Shown piece by piece: positions 1-12,189 of a DNA stretch of 64,000 bases (position 1 is the first letter of the stretch; each line of letters opens with the position of its first letter). A model generated the notes under the pieces. That model searched no databases. It had not been told where the DNA came from and saw only the letters and a program-made list of their open reading frames with translations. A program made the position numbers and the translations under genes. Origin of the DNA: Lepidostoma basale (lineage: Eukaryota > Arthropoda > Insecta > Trichoptera > Lepidostomatidae); contig JAHDVF020000992.1 of the NCBI GenBank assembly GCA_022606425.2, positions 372,001-436,000 of the forward strand, in the 5' to 3' direction.

Positions 1-470
1 ATGGATGTGAAACGTGGACCTTGAAAGTCAACTCAATGAACAGACTGGAAGCATTTGAAATGTGGCTCCATCGCCGAATTCTCAGAATTCCCTGAACAGA
101 CATGGTTACCAATACCGAAGTCCTGAGGCGAGCTAGAGTTGGCAGCGAGCAGGGAACTGTTATCAACTATCAAGGTTCGGAAAATTTCACATCTGGGTCA
201 TATACTGTGTGGGGAAAAGTACCACCTTCTCCAACTGATATTGGAGGGGAAAATTGAGAGTACTTAACATTTAGATTAATCAGGGGACATTTCGAGAACT
301 CGGCTGGTCTGAAGGATGTTCGTCTTTTTGTCCCTGATAGATGTCTCCGACAGCACAGATTGTTTTAGCTATCGGCCGCCAGAACCAATCTGCCTCTGAT
401 GACACCGGTACGAAGGGCTATTAGTCTGCTAAACGCGCTTCTACCAAAAAGTTTCAATTAAATTTCATTA
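1..470 (+). mobile_element. LINE reverse-transcriptase 3' fragment (truncated by window edge)
   Basis: Broken frames read ETWTLKVNSMNRLEAFEMWL then RRILRIP and EVLRRAR, the C-terminal region downstream of the reverse transcriptase in non-LTR elements. A second part (about 290-440) reads FVPDRCLRQHRLF and ARTNLPLMTPVRRAISLLN, another LINE tail signature seen again at 8,640-9,080 and 38,870-39,060. The two parts may come from one element or from two. Confidence 0.7.
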
Positions 471-1200
471 ATTACAAGTGTTAGTTAACCCAATGTAAAA
501 ATATTTTTAAAAAATTATTCAATTCATTTATTTATTTAAATATATCCAAAGCATTATTATTTTCCAACACACTCAAGATACAAGTTAGAGATACACAATT
601 ATAAGTCATACATCAAAAAATAATAAAAAGGGAGAATCATAAAATACATGATAAATTAATAAAATTAATATACAATTATAATAAGGACAGTGCTTTTGTC
701 AGGTTGGCTACACTATCTCTATCACATATTATACTCAATGCAATCAATACAAGCACAAGCTTTATAAATAAACTCTGCTTGTTAATTTAGTAGATCATAT
801 GTTTCTATATAATAAAGGCATAATTTAGTAAGCACGTTAACTTTTGGTAATAAACCGATCGACCGGCAACTAGCACCATTATAAATGGCTTGGTCTGGCC
901 TTAACGTTTCAATATTTTTATTTGTGTTTTGGCACGATTTCTGTGCCAATATGGAACGCGAGATGTTTCTCATTAGGAGCTTGAATCATGAAGCAGATAA
1001 GACACGATCCGAGCGAAACGAGACCTGGGCAAATCAAATAAATGACTCGACGTGTAAAAGTATGCTTTATAGCTAAAACATATAAAAATTACTAATCACA
1101 CATGCAACGCGTCAGTGGCGATCATATTGAATTGCTTATTTTATTTTCTACAGATTTATTTTTACATTTCCCATAACCTTTGAAGTATAATTTTCATATT
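471..1200. other. AT-rich sequence, nothing recognised
   Basis: Low-complexity AT-rich DNA with only short chance open frames. No exon, TIR or tail was seen. Confidence 0.5.
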
Positions 1201-1203
1201 TTA

Positions 1204-1605
1204 ATTGTATCTCAATAGAGACGAAGACGTAAACTGGAAACTGAACATGGATGATCAAGGTGTTTACAGGACTTATGACCTGTCATTGGTTGGGTTAAGC
1301 GCACGCTTTACGTAATTACAACATTCCCCATTCCACCTTTGTTATTTGTGATCATGCATGACAAATTTTTGGAAGATGTATATATACTTCAAAATCCATA
1401 TTTATCTTCACGTAGCAGTTTCAGTCAGCCATCTATGTAGATTTGGTTGCACTAGTGAATTTTTTTTTTCGAGAATTAACCTATACAACCGACCCACTAA
1501 CGCCATCTATGGAGAATGATTTTCGGCATTTAGCAAACTACCTTATTAACACAATGTGAAGGCTGTGGACCAACATATTGTTAGAAGCCGCTAGGAGTAT
1601 TATTC
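1204..1605 (+). repeat. M1 repeat unit
   Basis: Copy of the abundant ~470 bp family in this window. It starts ATTGTATCTCAATAGAGACG, contains CAGGACTTATGACCTGTCAT, TTGGTTGGGTTAAGCG, a CGCCATCTAT segment and ends near AATGTGAAGGCTG...GCCGC. No open frame. Other copies are at 5993, 18978, 25480, 28090, 36655, 38150, 46572, 59848 and 61128. Confidence 0.85.
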
Positions 1606-1929
1606 CATTCTATATGCCAAAGATCCTCATCTCAATTTTCATCCTCATCAAAACTTATATTATAATTTTCTATTACTAAGCTTAAATTATAAATGAAAAT
1701 GGTGAATACGTAATAAGTTCTACGTGCAAGTAAAGCACTAAATAGCAAAACTGTTAAAACTTCTACACTGTGGAAGAACGTCTGTGACCCGAAACGTGTT
1801 GGTGAATATTGCAAATAAAGTATAATGAAAATATATTATAATATAATATTTTAAAATATATTCAAATATTTTTTATACGCATTATTTTAATTGGGTGTTA
1901 TTTTTGAGCAAAGAGATTTATACTTGTCA

Positions 1930-2170
1930 TATAAATAATACTTTATTTTTGCAGTTATATTTTGGTTGTGACACAAGCTTTTTTGATGTACAAATTTTAA
2001 GAATAAAATAAAACAAAATTGTCACTTACATACGTATAAAAAAGTTTTCGAAATGTTCACTCCCCCCCCCCCCCCTTCAATCGTAATTAAATAAAAAATA
2101 ACCCCCACCATTAGGCATAACTCCACCCCTTTTTATTTGTAAGTGACGATTTTGTTTTATTTTAACACCT
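1930..2170. repeat. Dispersed repeat shared with 26370-26520, with poly-C run
   Basis: AAGCTTnnnnGATGnACAAATTTTAA...GTCACTTA and a nearby AGGCATAACTCCACCCC segment also occur, rearranged, around 26,385-26,480. Includes a 14-base C run near 2063. Non-coding; boundaries uncertain. Confidence 0.5.
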
Positions 2171-2234
2171 TGACCCAGTTTAGAGTGTTTCATTTTTCAG
2201 ATAGTTTATATTTTAAATTATTGTTAAAATTTAT

Positions 2235-2870
2235 ACAATGAAAAAGGATGAGAGCTATCCGAAACATGTCTGAAGATTGAATAAAGTGTTGTGAAAATAA
2301 AATACTGTTTATAAGTTACATAATGTTTATTTTCATCTCATTTATTTATGTCGTAGAAGATTCTCATTAATTTTTTGATTTTTCAAAATGAATGGTACAT
2401 GCATACGCATTATTCAATGGCAAACGCACTTTCATAATATAAACGGTATAATTTTGTACTTCCTTTTCATTTAAAATTGGTGTTTTATCATTTATCTTAT
2501 CTACATATTAAGTACATTATTAAATTGATTTCTTTATAAAACTCCGGAAGCAGTGGCGACAGATGAATGTAAACCTTGTTAAAGATTACAAAAATATATA
2601 TAACGAATGCAATGGTTTAGGCAAACATTAAGCAAGAGAAAATTGTACAAAATAAATAAAACATTATGTCATAACACAATGTTTTTCACTTAATCAAAAT
2701 TGAATTCATAACATAAAGTGGATGTCAATATTGGATTTCTTCTATTGTACTATATATTCACCTTCAATTAGTGTTGTGGATTCGCATTTGAAAAAATAAA
2801 ATAATGCTTTTTATTTTCACAACACTTTATTTCACTTTTCATAGACATGTCGTCACCTGAGAGTAAGAGG
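2235..2870. repeat. Foldback element with hammerhead-like arm
   Basis: Arms GTGTTGTGAAAATAAAA (about 2287) and the inverted TTATTTTCACAACACTTTAT (about 2811) flank AT-rich sequence. The left arm contains GAAACATGTC at 2261-2270 preceded by a hairpin (GGAT...ATCC), a decayed version of the hammerhead-like core described elsewhere. The right-arm core is degraded. Confidence 0.55.
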
Positions 2871-3700
2871 GTTCCAACTAACAAAATTTCACATTTGGCT
2901 TTTTTTCGTGAAAACAGTTCTTACTAACCTTATTAATTTTAATCAATCAAATCAATCAAACTGCTGAACATGATCGCTTCGGAGATCGACGTCTTTCATA
3001 TTCGTGAAAGTACGTTCAGAAGACAAATTCTCTTGACTTTGGAGAGTATCTTGTATTCCTAATGTCGAACCATCTCTCATGCGTTCTTGGTATATTTTGT
3101 ATGTTTAACCTGTTCCCAATAGATGCCTTAAACTCTAATTGTTGTTTGTAATATTTTTTGAGAAAATAAACTGATTTGATACATTTAATTTATTTTCAAA
3201 ACCATTAACCATCACTGGTGTACAATAGGTATTCATATGGAACTGTTATTAGTTGTAATACCGGAATCAATCATATTTGTAGATAATAGCATGTACCAAC
3301 AGTTTAAATTAATGATAACCCTAAGACTTTTGCGTTTTCTAAGACGTACGTTCAAATTGATGTACTTAGACCTTAAATTATGTAGTCAGAACATCCAACG
3401 CGGGTTGACAAGATAATCTCGCTGGAACATTCGTACGAGATTGACAGCTCACGAGAAAATTTTTCGAATAGCGTTTTTTAACAAACTTAATAATGATACC
3501 ATACCGAAAATGTTAGAAAATGATTTATGTGCCAACAGCTGAAGTCGTTAAGGTACGCACCTACTCACCTAACATAAAAATTTCCACAGATAAAAACCTT
3601 AGATGGCAGTGTATGTTATTTTTGTACCGACCCTTATGTGCGGAAATGAATCATGTTCCTGTAAAAATAAAGAAGTGATTAGAATAATTATGGAAATGAG
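2871..3700. other. AT-rich intergenic or intronic DNA
   Basis: No coding similarity and no clear repeat ends were seen. Only short chance open frames. Confidence 0.4.
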
Positions 3701-3704
3701 ACCT

Positions 3705-4285
3705 TTTAGACAAATCATCATCATCATCAGCCTTTGGTCGTCCAGTGCTGAACATAGACCTCCTTTTCAGACTTCTACAACTCTCTATCTCTCGCCGCTC
3801 TGTGCCATTGGCCTCCTGCCACTCTCTTGATGTCATCCGACCATCTGGCTTGTGGTCTGCCAGGATTTCTATGACCGGATCTCGGTCGCCCTTCCAGGGT
3901 GCGTCTTGTCCACTGATCATCCGTTGTCCTCGCTACCAATTCCACTTCAACGATGCTATTTTACACGCTACATCCACAACTTTGGTCTTTTCTCTTATCC
4001 ATTTATTTCGCTTCCTGTCTCGCAAACTGATGTTTATCATCCTCCTCTCCATTTCCCGCTGGGTCATTTGGAGTTTCTATATTGTTCTTTTTGTGAACGT
4101 AACTGTTTCTAGCCCGTATGTCAGTACTGGGAGGATGCACATCTCAAATATCTTTTTCTTCAGGTGGTTGGCGAATCCTTTGGATTTAAGAATATAGGAC
4201 AGTTTACCGAAAGCAACCTATGCAAGACCCCGTGTACGTTCGATCTCGGCTTCTTGGTTGTCTCCGCCAAGCTTGACCATATCTT
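3705..4285 (-). mobile_element. RTE-like LINE 3' fragment with (GAT)n tail
   Basis: Minus-strand translation, with stops and frameshifts, reads VAFGKLSYILKSKGFANHLK, CILPVLTYGLETVTFTKRTI, ISLRDRKRNKWIREKTKVVD and ASLKWNW. This is the segment after the reverse transcriptase in RTE-type non-LTR elements. On the minus strand the element ends in GATGATGATGATGATT (3720 region), a microsatellite 3' tail. Dead copy. Confidence 0.85.
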
Positions 4286-4342
4286 CTTTCAATGATCAAA
4301 TGATCAAAAAATTTGACATATGCGTATTAAATATGTATGTGT

Positions 4343-5385
4343 GGGAGTGAAGCTTGGGGCTAGAAAAAGAATGATGAAAGTAGGATTAATGCCGTAGAAA
4401 TTAGATCACTGAGAAGAATGTACGAGGAATCGATATATGATAGACTACCGGACGACGAAATAAGGAAGAAATGTAAGGTAGATGATTGCATCATAAGTAA
4501 GATTAAAACAGGATCCTTGAGATTGTTTGGACGTATAAAACAAATGGATGAGAGAAGAATGGTTAAAATGTTGAATTCAAGTAGTGTGAGTGGAAAGAGC
4601 AGTGGAAGTGGAAGACCAAGGAAAGCACGGCATGACTACATTAATCAAATACTAAAAGGTGGCCACATTCGAAGTCGGAAAAATTTACGAACGTGCATGT
4701 TACGATGTATGAATGAAGAGGAATCTGGAAAGGTTTGTCAAAACAACAGTTCACTATGGCGGTCCTTCCTCTTTGCCTAACCCCGTGGAAACAGCGCTAT
4801 AGTTAGAGTTACTTTAAGTGTCGTATACATATGATTTTTCTATACAATCCTGTGTAACTCCTTAGTCAGAACAAACATGTTTGTTCTGTAACCTTGACAA
4901 AGCTCTGGCGGGAGCGAAACCGGTTGCTTTGACAAAAAAAAAATGTGTTTAAACAAGTAAAATTGTTTTAAAATGATATTTAATAATGGCACACTACATA
5001 TCAGGTGCTAAATACGGAAATACGAAAGAAATGTAAGGCAGATGACTGCATCATGGATAAAATTAAAAAAGGATCCCTGAGATGGTTTGGACATATGGAA
5101 CGAATGGATGAGAATAGAATGGTTAAAAAGTTGTACACAAGCAGCGTGAGTGAAAAAAGAAGTCGAGGACAACCGAGGAAAACACAGCATGACCAAATTA
5201 ATCAATTACTAAAAGGCGGTCCCATTCGAAGTCGGAATAATCGACGTGCGTGCGTGGTACGATGTATGAATGTAGAGGAAGCCCGAGAGGTATGCCAGGA
5301 CAGAGCATTGTGGCGATCCATCCTCTCTGCCTACCCCTCCGGGGAATTGGCGTAATGGTTAGTTAGTTAATTAGTTAAGTAAATT
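4343..5385 (+). mobile_element. LINE family A composite (two 3' fragments with shared spacer)
   Basis: First fragment (4343-4790) encodes RMYEESIYDRL...GSLRLFGRIKQMDERRMVKM; second (5000-5360) encodes GSLRWFGHMERMDENRMVKK, then RACVVRCMNVEEAREVCQDR and AYPSGELA. Between them is about 200 bp with TCAGAACAAACATG, a GCTC...GAGC hairpin and GAAACCGGTT. The same two-fragment arrangement with the same spacer recurs at 31095-31945. It ends in a GTTAGTTAGTTA-type tail. No intact ORF. Confidence 0.85.
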
Positions 5386-5992
5386 ATAGATAGATGTATA
5401 CGAAGTGGCTGAAGGTGAGAAAAACAGAAAATTTCAAATACGTAATACGTTTACGTTGACTAAGAAAAATACATTTTAACAAGATAAATATTCGTAACAC
5501 GTTGCGCCAATTATCGATTTCCTTTTTTAGTAATTAGGTCGTTTAGAGCCATACTTTATAAAGCCCCTTAACGTGATGTCAGTGTGAGAATTGCGATTTC
5601 GTTTAAGTCAGATTTTTTATATTTTATGATATTATATAAGTCGCATGTAAAAAAATATGTTTAGAGAAAACAAAAAGAACAGAATGACAGAATTGACTGA
5701 AGAAATATTTTGCACGACCGAATCAAATCTGAAAAATCGGAAAAATTAACGTGCGTGACACGCTGTATGAAATTGAGAAGACTAACGAGGTACGTCGCCC
5801 ATTAACACAAATTAGTTTCTGTATAAGGGGAGTCGCTTTGCTAGTTTCAACCCAAAAGATTGGTTTGCACCAATGTGTATGATTGTTTGCTACTTCTTGA
5901 AAAAACAACTTTATACCTCCCATTAAATGGAAATAATTTTATCAATTTACAGTGGAATCAATACAGTATTATTTTGACGATTTTTTATGGAT

Positions 5993-6172
5993 TAATTGTA
6001 TCTCAATAGAGACGAAGATGCAAATTGGAAACTGAATATGGTGATCGAGGCGTTTACAGAACTTATGACCTGTCATTGGTTGGGTTAAGCGTACGCTTTA
6101 TGTAATACAACCTTCACCATTCCTCACTTCTTACGACCACCACGTCTGACAAATTTTTGGAAGATGTATATA
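5993..6172 (+). repeat. M1 repeat unit, truncated
   Basis: Starts ATTGTATCTCAATAGAGACG and runs through TTGGTTGGGTTAAGCG to GGAAGATGTATATA, where it is replaced by the mariner fragment beginning at about 6175. Confidence 0.85.
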
Positions 6173-6174
6173 CA

Positions 6175-6803
6175 AGGTGTGGCAATTAAATTCCAAGAAT
6201 TTAATTGTGGCGTGCGAACTGGCAACACTGTATGACTGGCGCGTATGCGTTTGGTTCTTTCCACTCAATTGCAGTGAAGATTTCATGGTAATCGGGCGTC
6301 TGGTTCGTTTTTTATGGGTGTTTTTCGTATACAAGTTTTTTAACTCGGTCGCAGAAATGACTGACTCAGTTTTAAGCAACATGCTGTGATCAGATTTTTG
6401 GTCGTAACTGGTGTAAAACCTGCAGAAATCCTATTAAAATATGGCAGGTGTATGAGGATGAGTGTCTGTAGATTCATAGACAAAGCCTACAGTGGGTGGA
6501 AGAGGGTGGGGAGCGCCCAATGAAAGTAAGGATCTCAAAATCACGGTTGAAGGCAATGCTGATCATTTTCTTCGATATTCATGGCGTTATTCACCGTGAA
6601 TACGTTCCTGACGGCCAGACAGTGACTGGAAACTTCTATGTTGAAGTCTTGGAGCGGCTGCGACAGCGTGTTTTCCGTAAACGACCCGAAACGGCACCAT
6701 GATAACGCGCCGGCTCATTCCTCCTTGATTTTGAGGGAATATTTGACGAAAAAAAGTATCCCAACGTTACCGCATCCACCCTACAGCCCCGACTTCGCCT
6801 CCT
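6175..6803 (+). pseudogene. Mariner-family transposase fragment with internal deletion
   Basis: One end carries GTGTGGCAATTAAATTCC. Translation gives ERPMKVRISKSRLKAMLIIF, FDIHGVIHREYVPDGQTVTG and, in another frame, HHDNAPAHSSLILREYL...HPPYSPDFASC. These are catalytic-core blocks of an IS630/Tc1/mariner transposase; the N-terminal half is mostly deleted and the frame is broken near 6695. It stops abruptly where a LINE begins at about 6805, so the 3' end is lost. Confidence 0.85.
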
Positions 6804-6804
6804 G

Positions 6805-7725
6805 TGAATCCAAATCCAATCCAAAAAGCCATCCAAAACGGAATTTCTCTGGACTTCTTCCGCAAAGCGTCAACATCTTATCGATCATTCCTCAATTTCA
6901 ACAGCTGACAATGATGTCGTTCCCAAAAACTCCACAAAGCTTCTTGGTGTTTATCTTGACGCAAATCTGTCTCTAAAATCCCAAATTAATAACACGGTCA
7001 GCGCTAGTTTCTTCCACCTAAGACGATTAAAATCCGTCAAAGGAGTATTCCCCATGACACTTTCAAAACTCTTGTAAATTCCTTCGTTGTGTCACGACTT
7101 GATTATTGTAATGGAATTTATGCAAACATTCCAAAACAACAAATCAACAAACTTCAATCTGCGTTCAATGCAGCAGCATGGCTCATTAAAGGCATTCCAA
7201 AAAAGTCACATATAACACAACATCTCAAAGAACTTCACTGGCTTAAAAGTCCAGAAAGAATCCAGTATAAACTCTGCTGGACAGTCTTCAAGCGCTACAT
7301 GGAATGGCGCTAAGTTATATATCTGAACTCTGTATAACGGACAGCCTAAATTCACGGAAATCCACACTTCGCTCGGCAAACTCCTCAGCAATAGGAAGAT
7401 TAGTTGAGCCGAAGCGTTGCCCCAGTACAAATTTCGGGGATCGAGCGTTCGCGGTAGCCGGTCCATCAGCTTGGAACAATCTCCCTTCACACCTTAGATG
7501 CATAAATGATCCGACAGATTTCAGATCTAAATTGAAAACCCATCTTTTTCATATTTCATACCCAATTTAAACATTTATACTTTGTTCTACTATACTTTTA
7601 AACCGATCGTTTTTTAAGCGGTCACATTTAGATTTTTAGATTTAAAACACGTCTAAATGCGCCCTTGAGGTGATTACATCACAAAAACGGCGCTTTAAAA
7701 GTTAGCATATTATTATTATTAACGA
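6805..7725 (+). mobile_element. CR1/L2-like LINE 3' fragment
   Basis: Broken frames read FLGVYLDANLSLKSQINNTV, SRLDYCNGIYANIP, LQSAFNAAAWLIKGIP, LKELHWLKSPERIQYKL and FGDRAFAVAGPSAWNNLPSH, ending FRSKLKTHLFHISYPI. This is the C-terminal part of a CR1/L2-type reverse transcriptase. The 3' untranslated part (CGGCGCTTTAAAAGTTAGC) ends in ATTATTATTATT. At least two frameshifts; inactive. Confidence 0.88.
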
Positions 7726-7729
7726 ATTC

Positions 7730-8630
7730 CGGATTATGTTTCTTTTTTCCATTGACCTAATAAAGCTTCAAAAACAAATTTTATAGTTATAGATGAATTT
7801 GTAAAAAAAAATATAATAATTATGAAAGGAGTGGGTCTACACAAAATATAATAGTATAAATCGGCAAGGGGTCTACGAGACAATAAAGTTTAGGAACCTC
7901 TGTATTAGAGTATTAAAAAACGAAATTTTGGTTTCGCATTCGCATTCACTGATATCATCATCAAGCAGCATATAGTGAGAGTGAATTAAAGCGTTTTCTG
8001 GTTATAATTTTATACGCCGACCACCCAGCAAAATATTCCTGTTTATAACAGCAATCCATCAATAAAATGTCAATACAGCTAACAAAAAAAATAGTAATCA
8101 ATTAGCAAAGAGATTACATCATACTCTCAGGGCACGCAAATTCAGAAATTAATTCGGTAGCCTTAAACGTATATAATTATTATATGAAACACATACAAAA
8201 AACACAGTACATTTGGTTTGGAGTGTACTACCCGCATAATGGTAATTGAAAAATGGTGAGGAAGAGACCAACCATCCGGTATTCAAGTGTTGATTTGCAT
8301 GTTAATACTAAAATGTTATTAATATGGAAATGAATTCACATTCGATGTTTCTGGTATGTAATTAAGTAATTAATCCAACTGTTGACCGATGGACTTGTCA
8401 GTGATCCCAATGGAGGTGTGTCGCAATCAATAATACTAATTTCACTTAGACAAACTTAGCTTTAATTATTCAAGTAATTACAATGCAAGAAGCTATGTAT
8501 CTAAGAATTAATCCAATACGATAATCTTATAATTACAGTTTATTATTGTAATAATTAATTTGATAAAACAGAATGAAATAGAAAAAAAATAGAAAAGAAC
8601 TGACATCAAGAATGTCCTGGAATTTTATTT
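7730..8630. other. AT-rich DNA, nothing recognised
   Basis: No coding similarity or TIR pair was found. Contains a GGGGTCTACGAGACAATAAAG segment near 7868 that resembles a phrase near 21540, possibly a minor repeat. Confidence 0.4.
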
Positions 8631-8639
8631 TATTTTATT

Positions 8640-9080
8640 TATACATAATACACAAATGAGACGTAATAAACGAAAAACATTTAGGCGACTCATTTGGACA
8701 CAAAACGGTGTTACAAAAATAAGATAAAACAACATGAAACCAAAAAATCATACATATCAAAAGGAACCCAAATATGTCGACGTCAGTAAGAGAGTAGTCT
8801 TGCCAGAATTTGTAATTTTTTTTTATGAATACTGCCTTACTGACACTGAAAATGTCCAAATTCGAGACGATTAGATTCAACGTCCGATTTGCTCTTCCTA
8901 CTGGCATCACCAAAGGCAGGTTGGTTCTGCGTGACGGAGCAAAGAACAATTGATGTCGGCTGTGTCGCAGGTGTATCAGGAACAAAAAACATATTTTCTC
9001 CAGAACATAGGGGTTCTCAATAGAGCCCCGAATCAGTTTGAAAAAATGCGTTGACAATAATATACATACCTGGGACACAA
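8640..9080 (-). mobile_element. LINE C-terminal tail fragment
   Basis: Minus frame reads LRHSRHQLFFAPSRRTNLPL and VMPVGRANRTLNLIVSNLDI, the tail signature after the LINE reverse transcriptase (a stretch of RTN...P..RA..+LN). The same signature is at 290-440 and 38870-39060. Confidence 0.65.
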
Positions 9081-9515
9081 TATTCGATTCGATCGACTCA
9101 AGAAAAGAATTAAACTAAGCTGGGTAGCTTTCGGAAAAATGGGTTACATCTTTAAAAACCGAAAAATACCGATCAACCTGAAATGAAAAGGTTTTTAAGC
9201 GTGTGTTCTGCCAGTTGCTACTTATGGCTTTGAAACTATAACATTGTCCAAAGTGCCGAGAAACCGCAAGTGACCCAAAGAGCCATGTTAGGAATAAGCC
9301 TAAGAGACAGAGTCAGGAACGATACGGTGAGAGAAAAAACAAAGGTCACTGACATCATCTACCGGGTAGCGACTCTGAAGTGGCAATGGGCAGATCACGT
9401 AGCCAGAAGCTCAGACGAAAAATGGACAAGAAGATTGCTGAAATGGAGACCGTGGATGGCAAAGGAAGTACAGGGAACCACCAAAAGATGGCAGCCAGCT
9501 GCCTAAACCGGTCGA
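9080..9515 (+). mobile_element. RTE-like LINE 3' fragment
   Basis: Reads FGKMGYIFKNRKIPINLK, PVATYGFETITLSK, QRAMLGISLRDRVRNDTVRE and ATLKWQWADHVARSSDEKWT, then RRLLKWRPW. Sister copies lie at 19718-19920 and 40110-40680. Its end runs into a hammerhead-like segment (GGCAGCCAGCTGCC then TAAACCGGTC at 9504-9513). Confidence 0.85.
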
Positions 9516-9974
9516 AGCCATAATACGAGTTATAATTTAAATAGATACATTGATAGGTTTTTTTTTTATTATTTACAATGAAATTTTAACATGAAATTTC
9601 GAATACCATTTCTTTTTCTTTTGAAAGCATTTGAAATACCGATTTACAATCAAGAATAATATTTTATAGTTATTTGACACTTCGTTATCTGTGATTAAAG
9701 TGTCATTATTATTTTATATGCGCTCAGTCCGAAGTCAATTTATCATGATTGTATCTCTGATTTAATTCTTAGATTTTAGATATCATTGAAAATCAAATCT
9801 TAAACCAATACCAAATTGCATTCATCTATAATCGTTATATATGTATATTCAACAGCTTTATATATACAAATATTTTACCCTGTTATTATAAGCATGCATT
9901 ATTCATTTAGAATTAATTAAGATACAAATATTTAATCGATAAAATAACTTACTCAAAACTCTGCATATATATTT

Positions 9975-10265
9975 CATCATTCATCATCAGCCTGTATCCG
10001 TTCACTCCTGGGCGTAGGCCTCTTCCATCTGCTTCCATGTCTGTCGATCCTGGGTACCACGCATCCACGTTGTACCTGCGGTCTCTTTAATGTCACCCTT
10101 CCATCGAAGTTGAGGATGTCCTGGGTTTCGGGTCACAGTTCTAGGACACCAGCAAAGGAGACGTTTTGTCCATCTATCGTCAGAGCTGCGAGCGACAAGG
10201 TCTGTTCAGCATCATTTTAGCGCTGCCACTCTTCTAATGAAGTCCGAAACTCCTATTCTGGTTTA
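9975..10265 (-). mobile_element. RTE-like LINE 3' end fragment
   Basis: Minus strand reads toward ...GGCCTACGCCCAGGAGTGAA and ends in ACAGGCTGATGATGAATGAT, the GAT-rich 3' tail also seen at 3720. The coding part is heavily decayed (TKRLLCWCPRTVTRNPGHPQ visible). Confidence 0.6.
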
Positions 10266-10414
10266 AATAATGGTGTTTCCTGTATAATATATCATATTTA
10301 CTGGCGAATAACTAAAAAAAGTTAGTTTTTACCTAGACTTAACCACGCTCTTTACATATTACAGCGCGAGCTAAATCGATGTAAAGGGTATAGCTATCTT
10401 ATTGATTCTCATGA

Positions 10415-10562
10415 AATGTTAAGTAGCTAATCTTATTGTCACGTGAATTCTGCACTAGACCAAAGACATTGTGACAACCACAATGCCATCACCGGGAATC
10501 GAACCCGGAACCTTCGGGGTGGCAGTCAAAGCACTGACCACTCGGCCACGAAGGTCGTCATG
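10415..10562 (-). repeat. tRNA-derived SINE-B copy
   Basis: Minus strand begins GACGACCTTCGTGGCCGAGT (A-box TGGCCGAGTGG) and carries B-box GGTTCGATTCC with the right spacing, followed by a body (GTGACAATAAGATTAGC...) shared with 26800-27025 and 48693-48925. It is not a functional tRNA: no intact cloverleaf 3' half and no acceptor pairing. Confidence 0.85.
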
Positions 10563-10854
10563 TGTGTGAGTGTAAAGCATAAAAATGCGAAATATATATT
10601 ATAACTCTTTAAAAACACTATAAATCTAACACTAAATAAATCTTGTCTTTGAAATGAATTATTTTTATGATGTATATAAATTTCTTGATTTTTTTTATAT
10701 TATAGAATACGAAATATGTTAGTTCTTAGGGGGACATTATCAAATATAATAATAAAAATATTTTATTTTAGATAAGTGAGTAACGCATAACAAGACGAAG
10801 TGTGTAATCTTACTCCCTATATTGTCTTATAAATTAATGTTAACTTAAAAAACT

Positions 10855-10975
10855 TTGTTTTATGTATCACAATTGTATTTTTATTTTACGCGACATTGTT
10901 GACATCATCAGGTGTTCAGGCAAAATACAGTTGTGATACATAAAACAATTTTATTTTTATTTTAACAGTTTGGCA
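10855..10975. repeat. Foldback remnant with CTGATGATGTCAACA box
   Basis: Inverted arms TTTTATGTATCACAA... and ...TTGTGATACATAAAA enclose, on the minus strand, CACCTGATGATGTCAACAAT. The family is seen with a better hammerhead-like core at 30232-30397; here the GAAA box is lost. Confidence 0.6.
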
Positions 10976-11680
10976 TGTTACAGTATCATAGTGTTTCGGC
11001 CAAAACAATGGACTATATAAATTACTGTTATATATCTTATATTATAGGATATGAACAAGTTTTTCCTTATACCCACATTATCAAATATTTAAAATACAGT
11101 AAAGCATAACTATGCGAAGCGTGTGACTATTTTAAATCTAATTCCCTTTTTTGTATTTGGCATAACTTATAAATGAATTATTTTTATACGAAATATAATA
11201 TAAACAATTTTTGAATATAGAACAAGCTTTATATTTCGACGAAATGCGTCTGTACAAAAAAAACGTGCGATGAAACCATCAATATTGTCCGAGATACAAT
11301 CTGCGGTAGCGGTGACAATGACGTGTCGAAAGTGAGCAGCATCGGTGTTCGAAATTCAAATGAGCTTTGAAATCATTATTCAACACACTTTCCTTACAAA
11401 ATGCTTTCGAAACGTGTCGTAAGTAATTGTCAAGAGCATCTGTTCAGACGCAAAGACACGAAGTATTCAATCTTCTCTGGCGTACTGTTTTCAATGTTGG
11501 GTGATTGCTTAGGGATTTATTTTATAATTGGCCAGTAGCGTTAATGATGTTAAATAACTAAAAAAAATACAAAAAAATCCAGATTTTACCATACATCAAA
11601 ATGTTTAATTTTTAGTTTTTTGATAAATCGACAAAAAAAATCGTTTTTGTTGAGCACAGTACGTTGAATAGTTTTCATAA
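10976..11680. other. AT-rich DNA, nothing recognised
   Basis: No coding similarity or repeat end was recognised. Confidence 0.4.
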
Positions 11681-11682
11681 CT

Positions 11683-12115
11683 AACTAACTAACTAACCAT
11701 CACGCCGTCTCCCCGGAGGGGTAGGCAGAAAGAACGGAACGCCACACTGTTCTGTCCTGACATACTTCGCTCGATTCCTCTACATTAATACATTTTGTCA
11801 TGCACGCACGTCGATTTCTCCGACTCCTCACGTGACCGACATTCAATATTTGATTGATTTGTTGTGCCACGTTTCCTCGGCCTTCCTCTATTTCTATCTC
11901 CGTTCACGCCGTTTACATATACCTTCTTTGGTATACGTAAACGGCGATGGTTAGTTAGTTAGTTATTATTATTTTTACTTTTATCGACGTGCGTGTATGA
12001 CTCGTTGTATGAATGTGGAGGAACCTAGAGAGGTTTGCCAGGATAGAGTAGTGTGGCGGTCCATTCTCTCTGCCTACCCCTGCGGGGAAACGGCGTGATG
12101 GTTTGTTTGTTTGTT
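11683..12115. mobile_element. Two inverted LINE family A 3' fragments
   Basis: 11683-11935 is a minus-strand copy (AACTAACTAACTAACCATCA at its 3' tail, then SAYPSG/CQDR region inverted). 11945-12120 is a plus-strand copy: RRACMTRCMNVEEPREVCQD, GRPILSAYPCGETA-type text, ending ATGGTTTGTTTGTTTGTTTG, a variant (TTTG)n tail. Both are truncated to the last few hundred bases. Confidence 0.8.
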
Positions 12116-12119
12116 TGTT

Positions 12120-12185
12120 TATTATTACTATTATTATTATTATTATTATTATGATTATTATTATTATTATTATTATTATTATTTA
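12120..12185. repeat. (ATT)n microsatellite
   Basis: Tandem ATT units with single interruptions follow directly on the (TTTG)n tail of the preceding LINE fragment. Confidence 0.95.
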
Positions 12186-12189
12186 AAAA

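Noticed and set aside
1790..1805. Hammerhead-like CCCGAAACGTGTTGG
   Set aside because: Upstream box and hairpin cannot be seen; only the GAAAC part fits.
3745..4197. 150-codon plus-strand open frame
   Set aside because: Antisense to the RTE-like LINE fragment, whose conserved text reads on the minus strand.
10480..10562. Possible tRNA gene (clear A and B boxes)
   Set aside because: No complete cloverleaf or acceptor stem, and the sequence continues into a body shared by three dispersed copies; it is a SINE. The same holds for 14750, 26940, 27400, 45040 and 48693.
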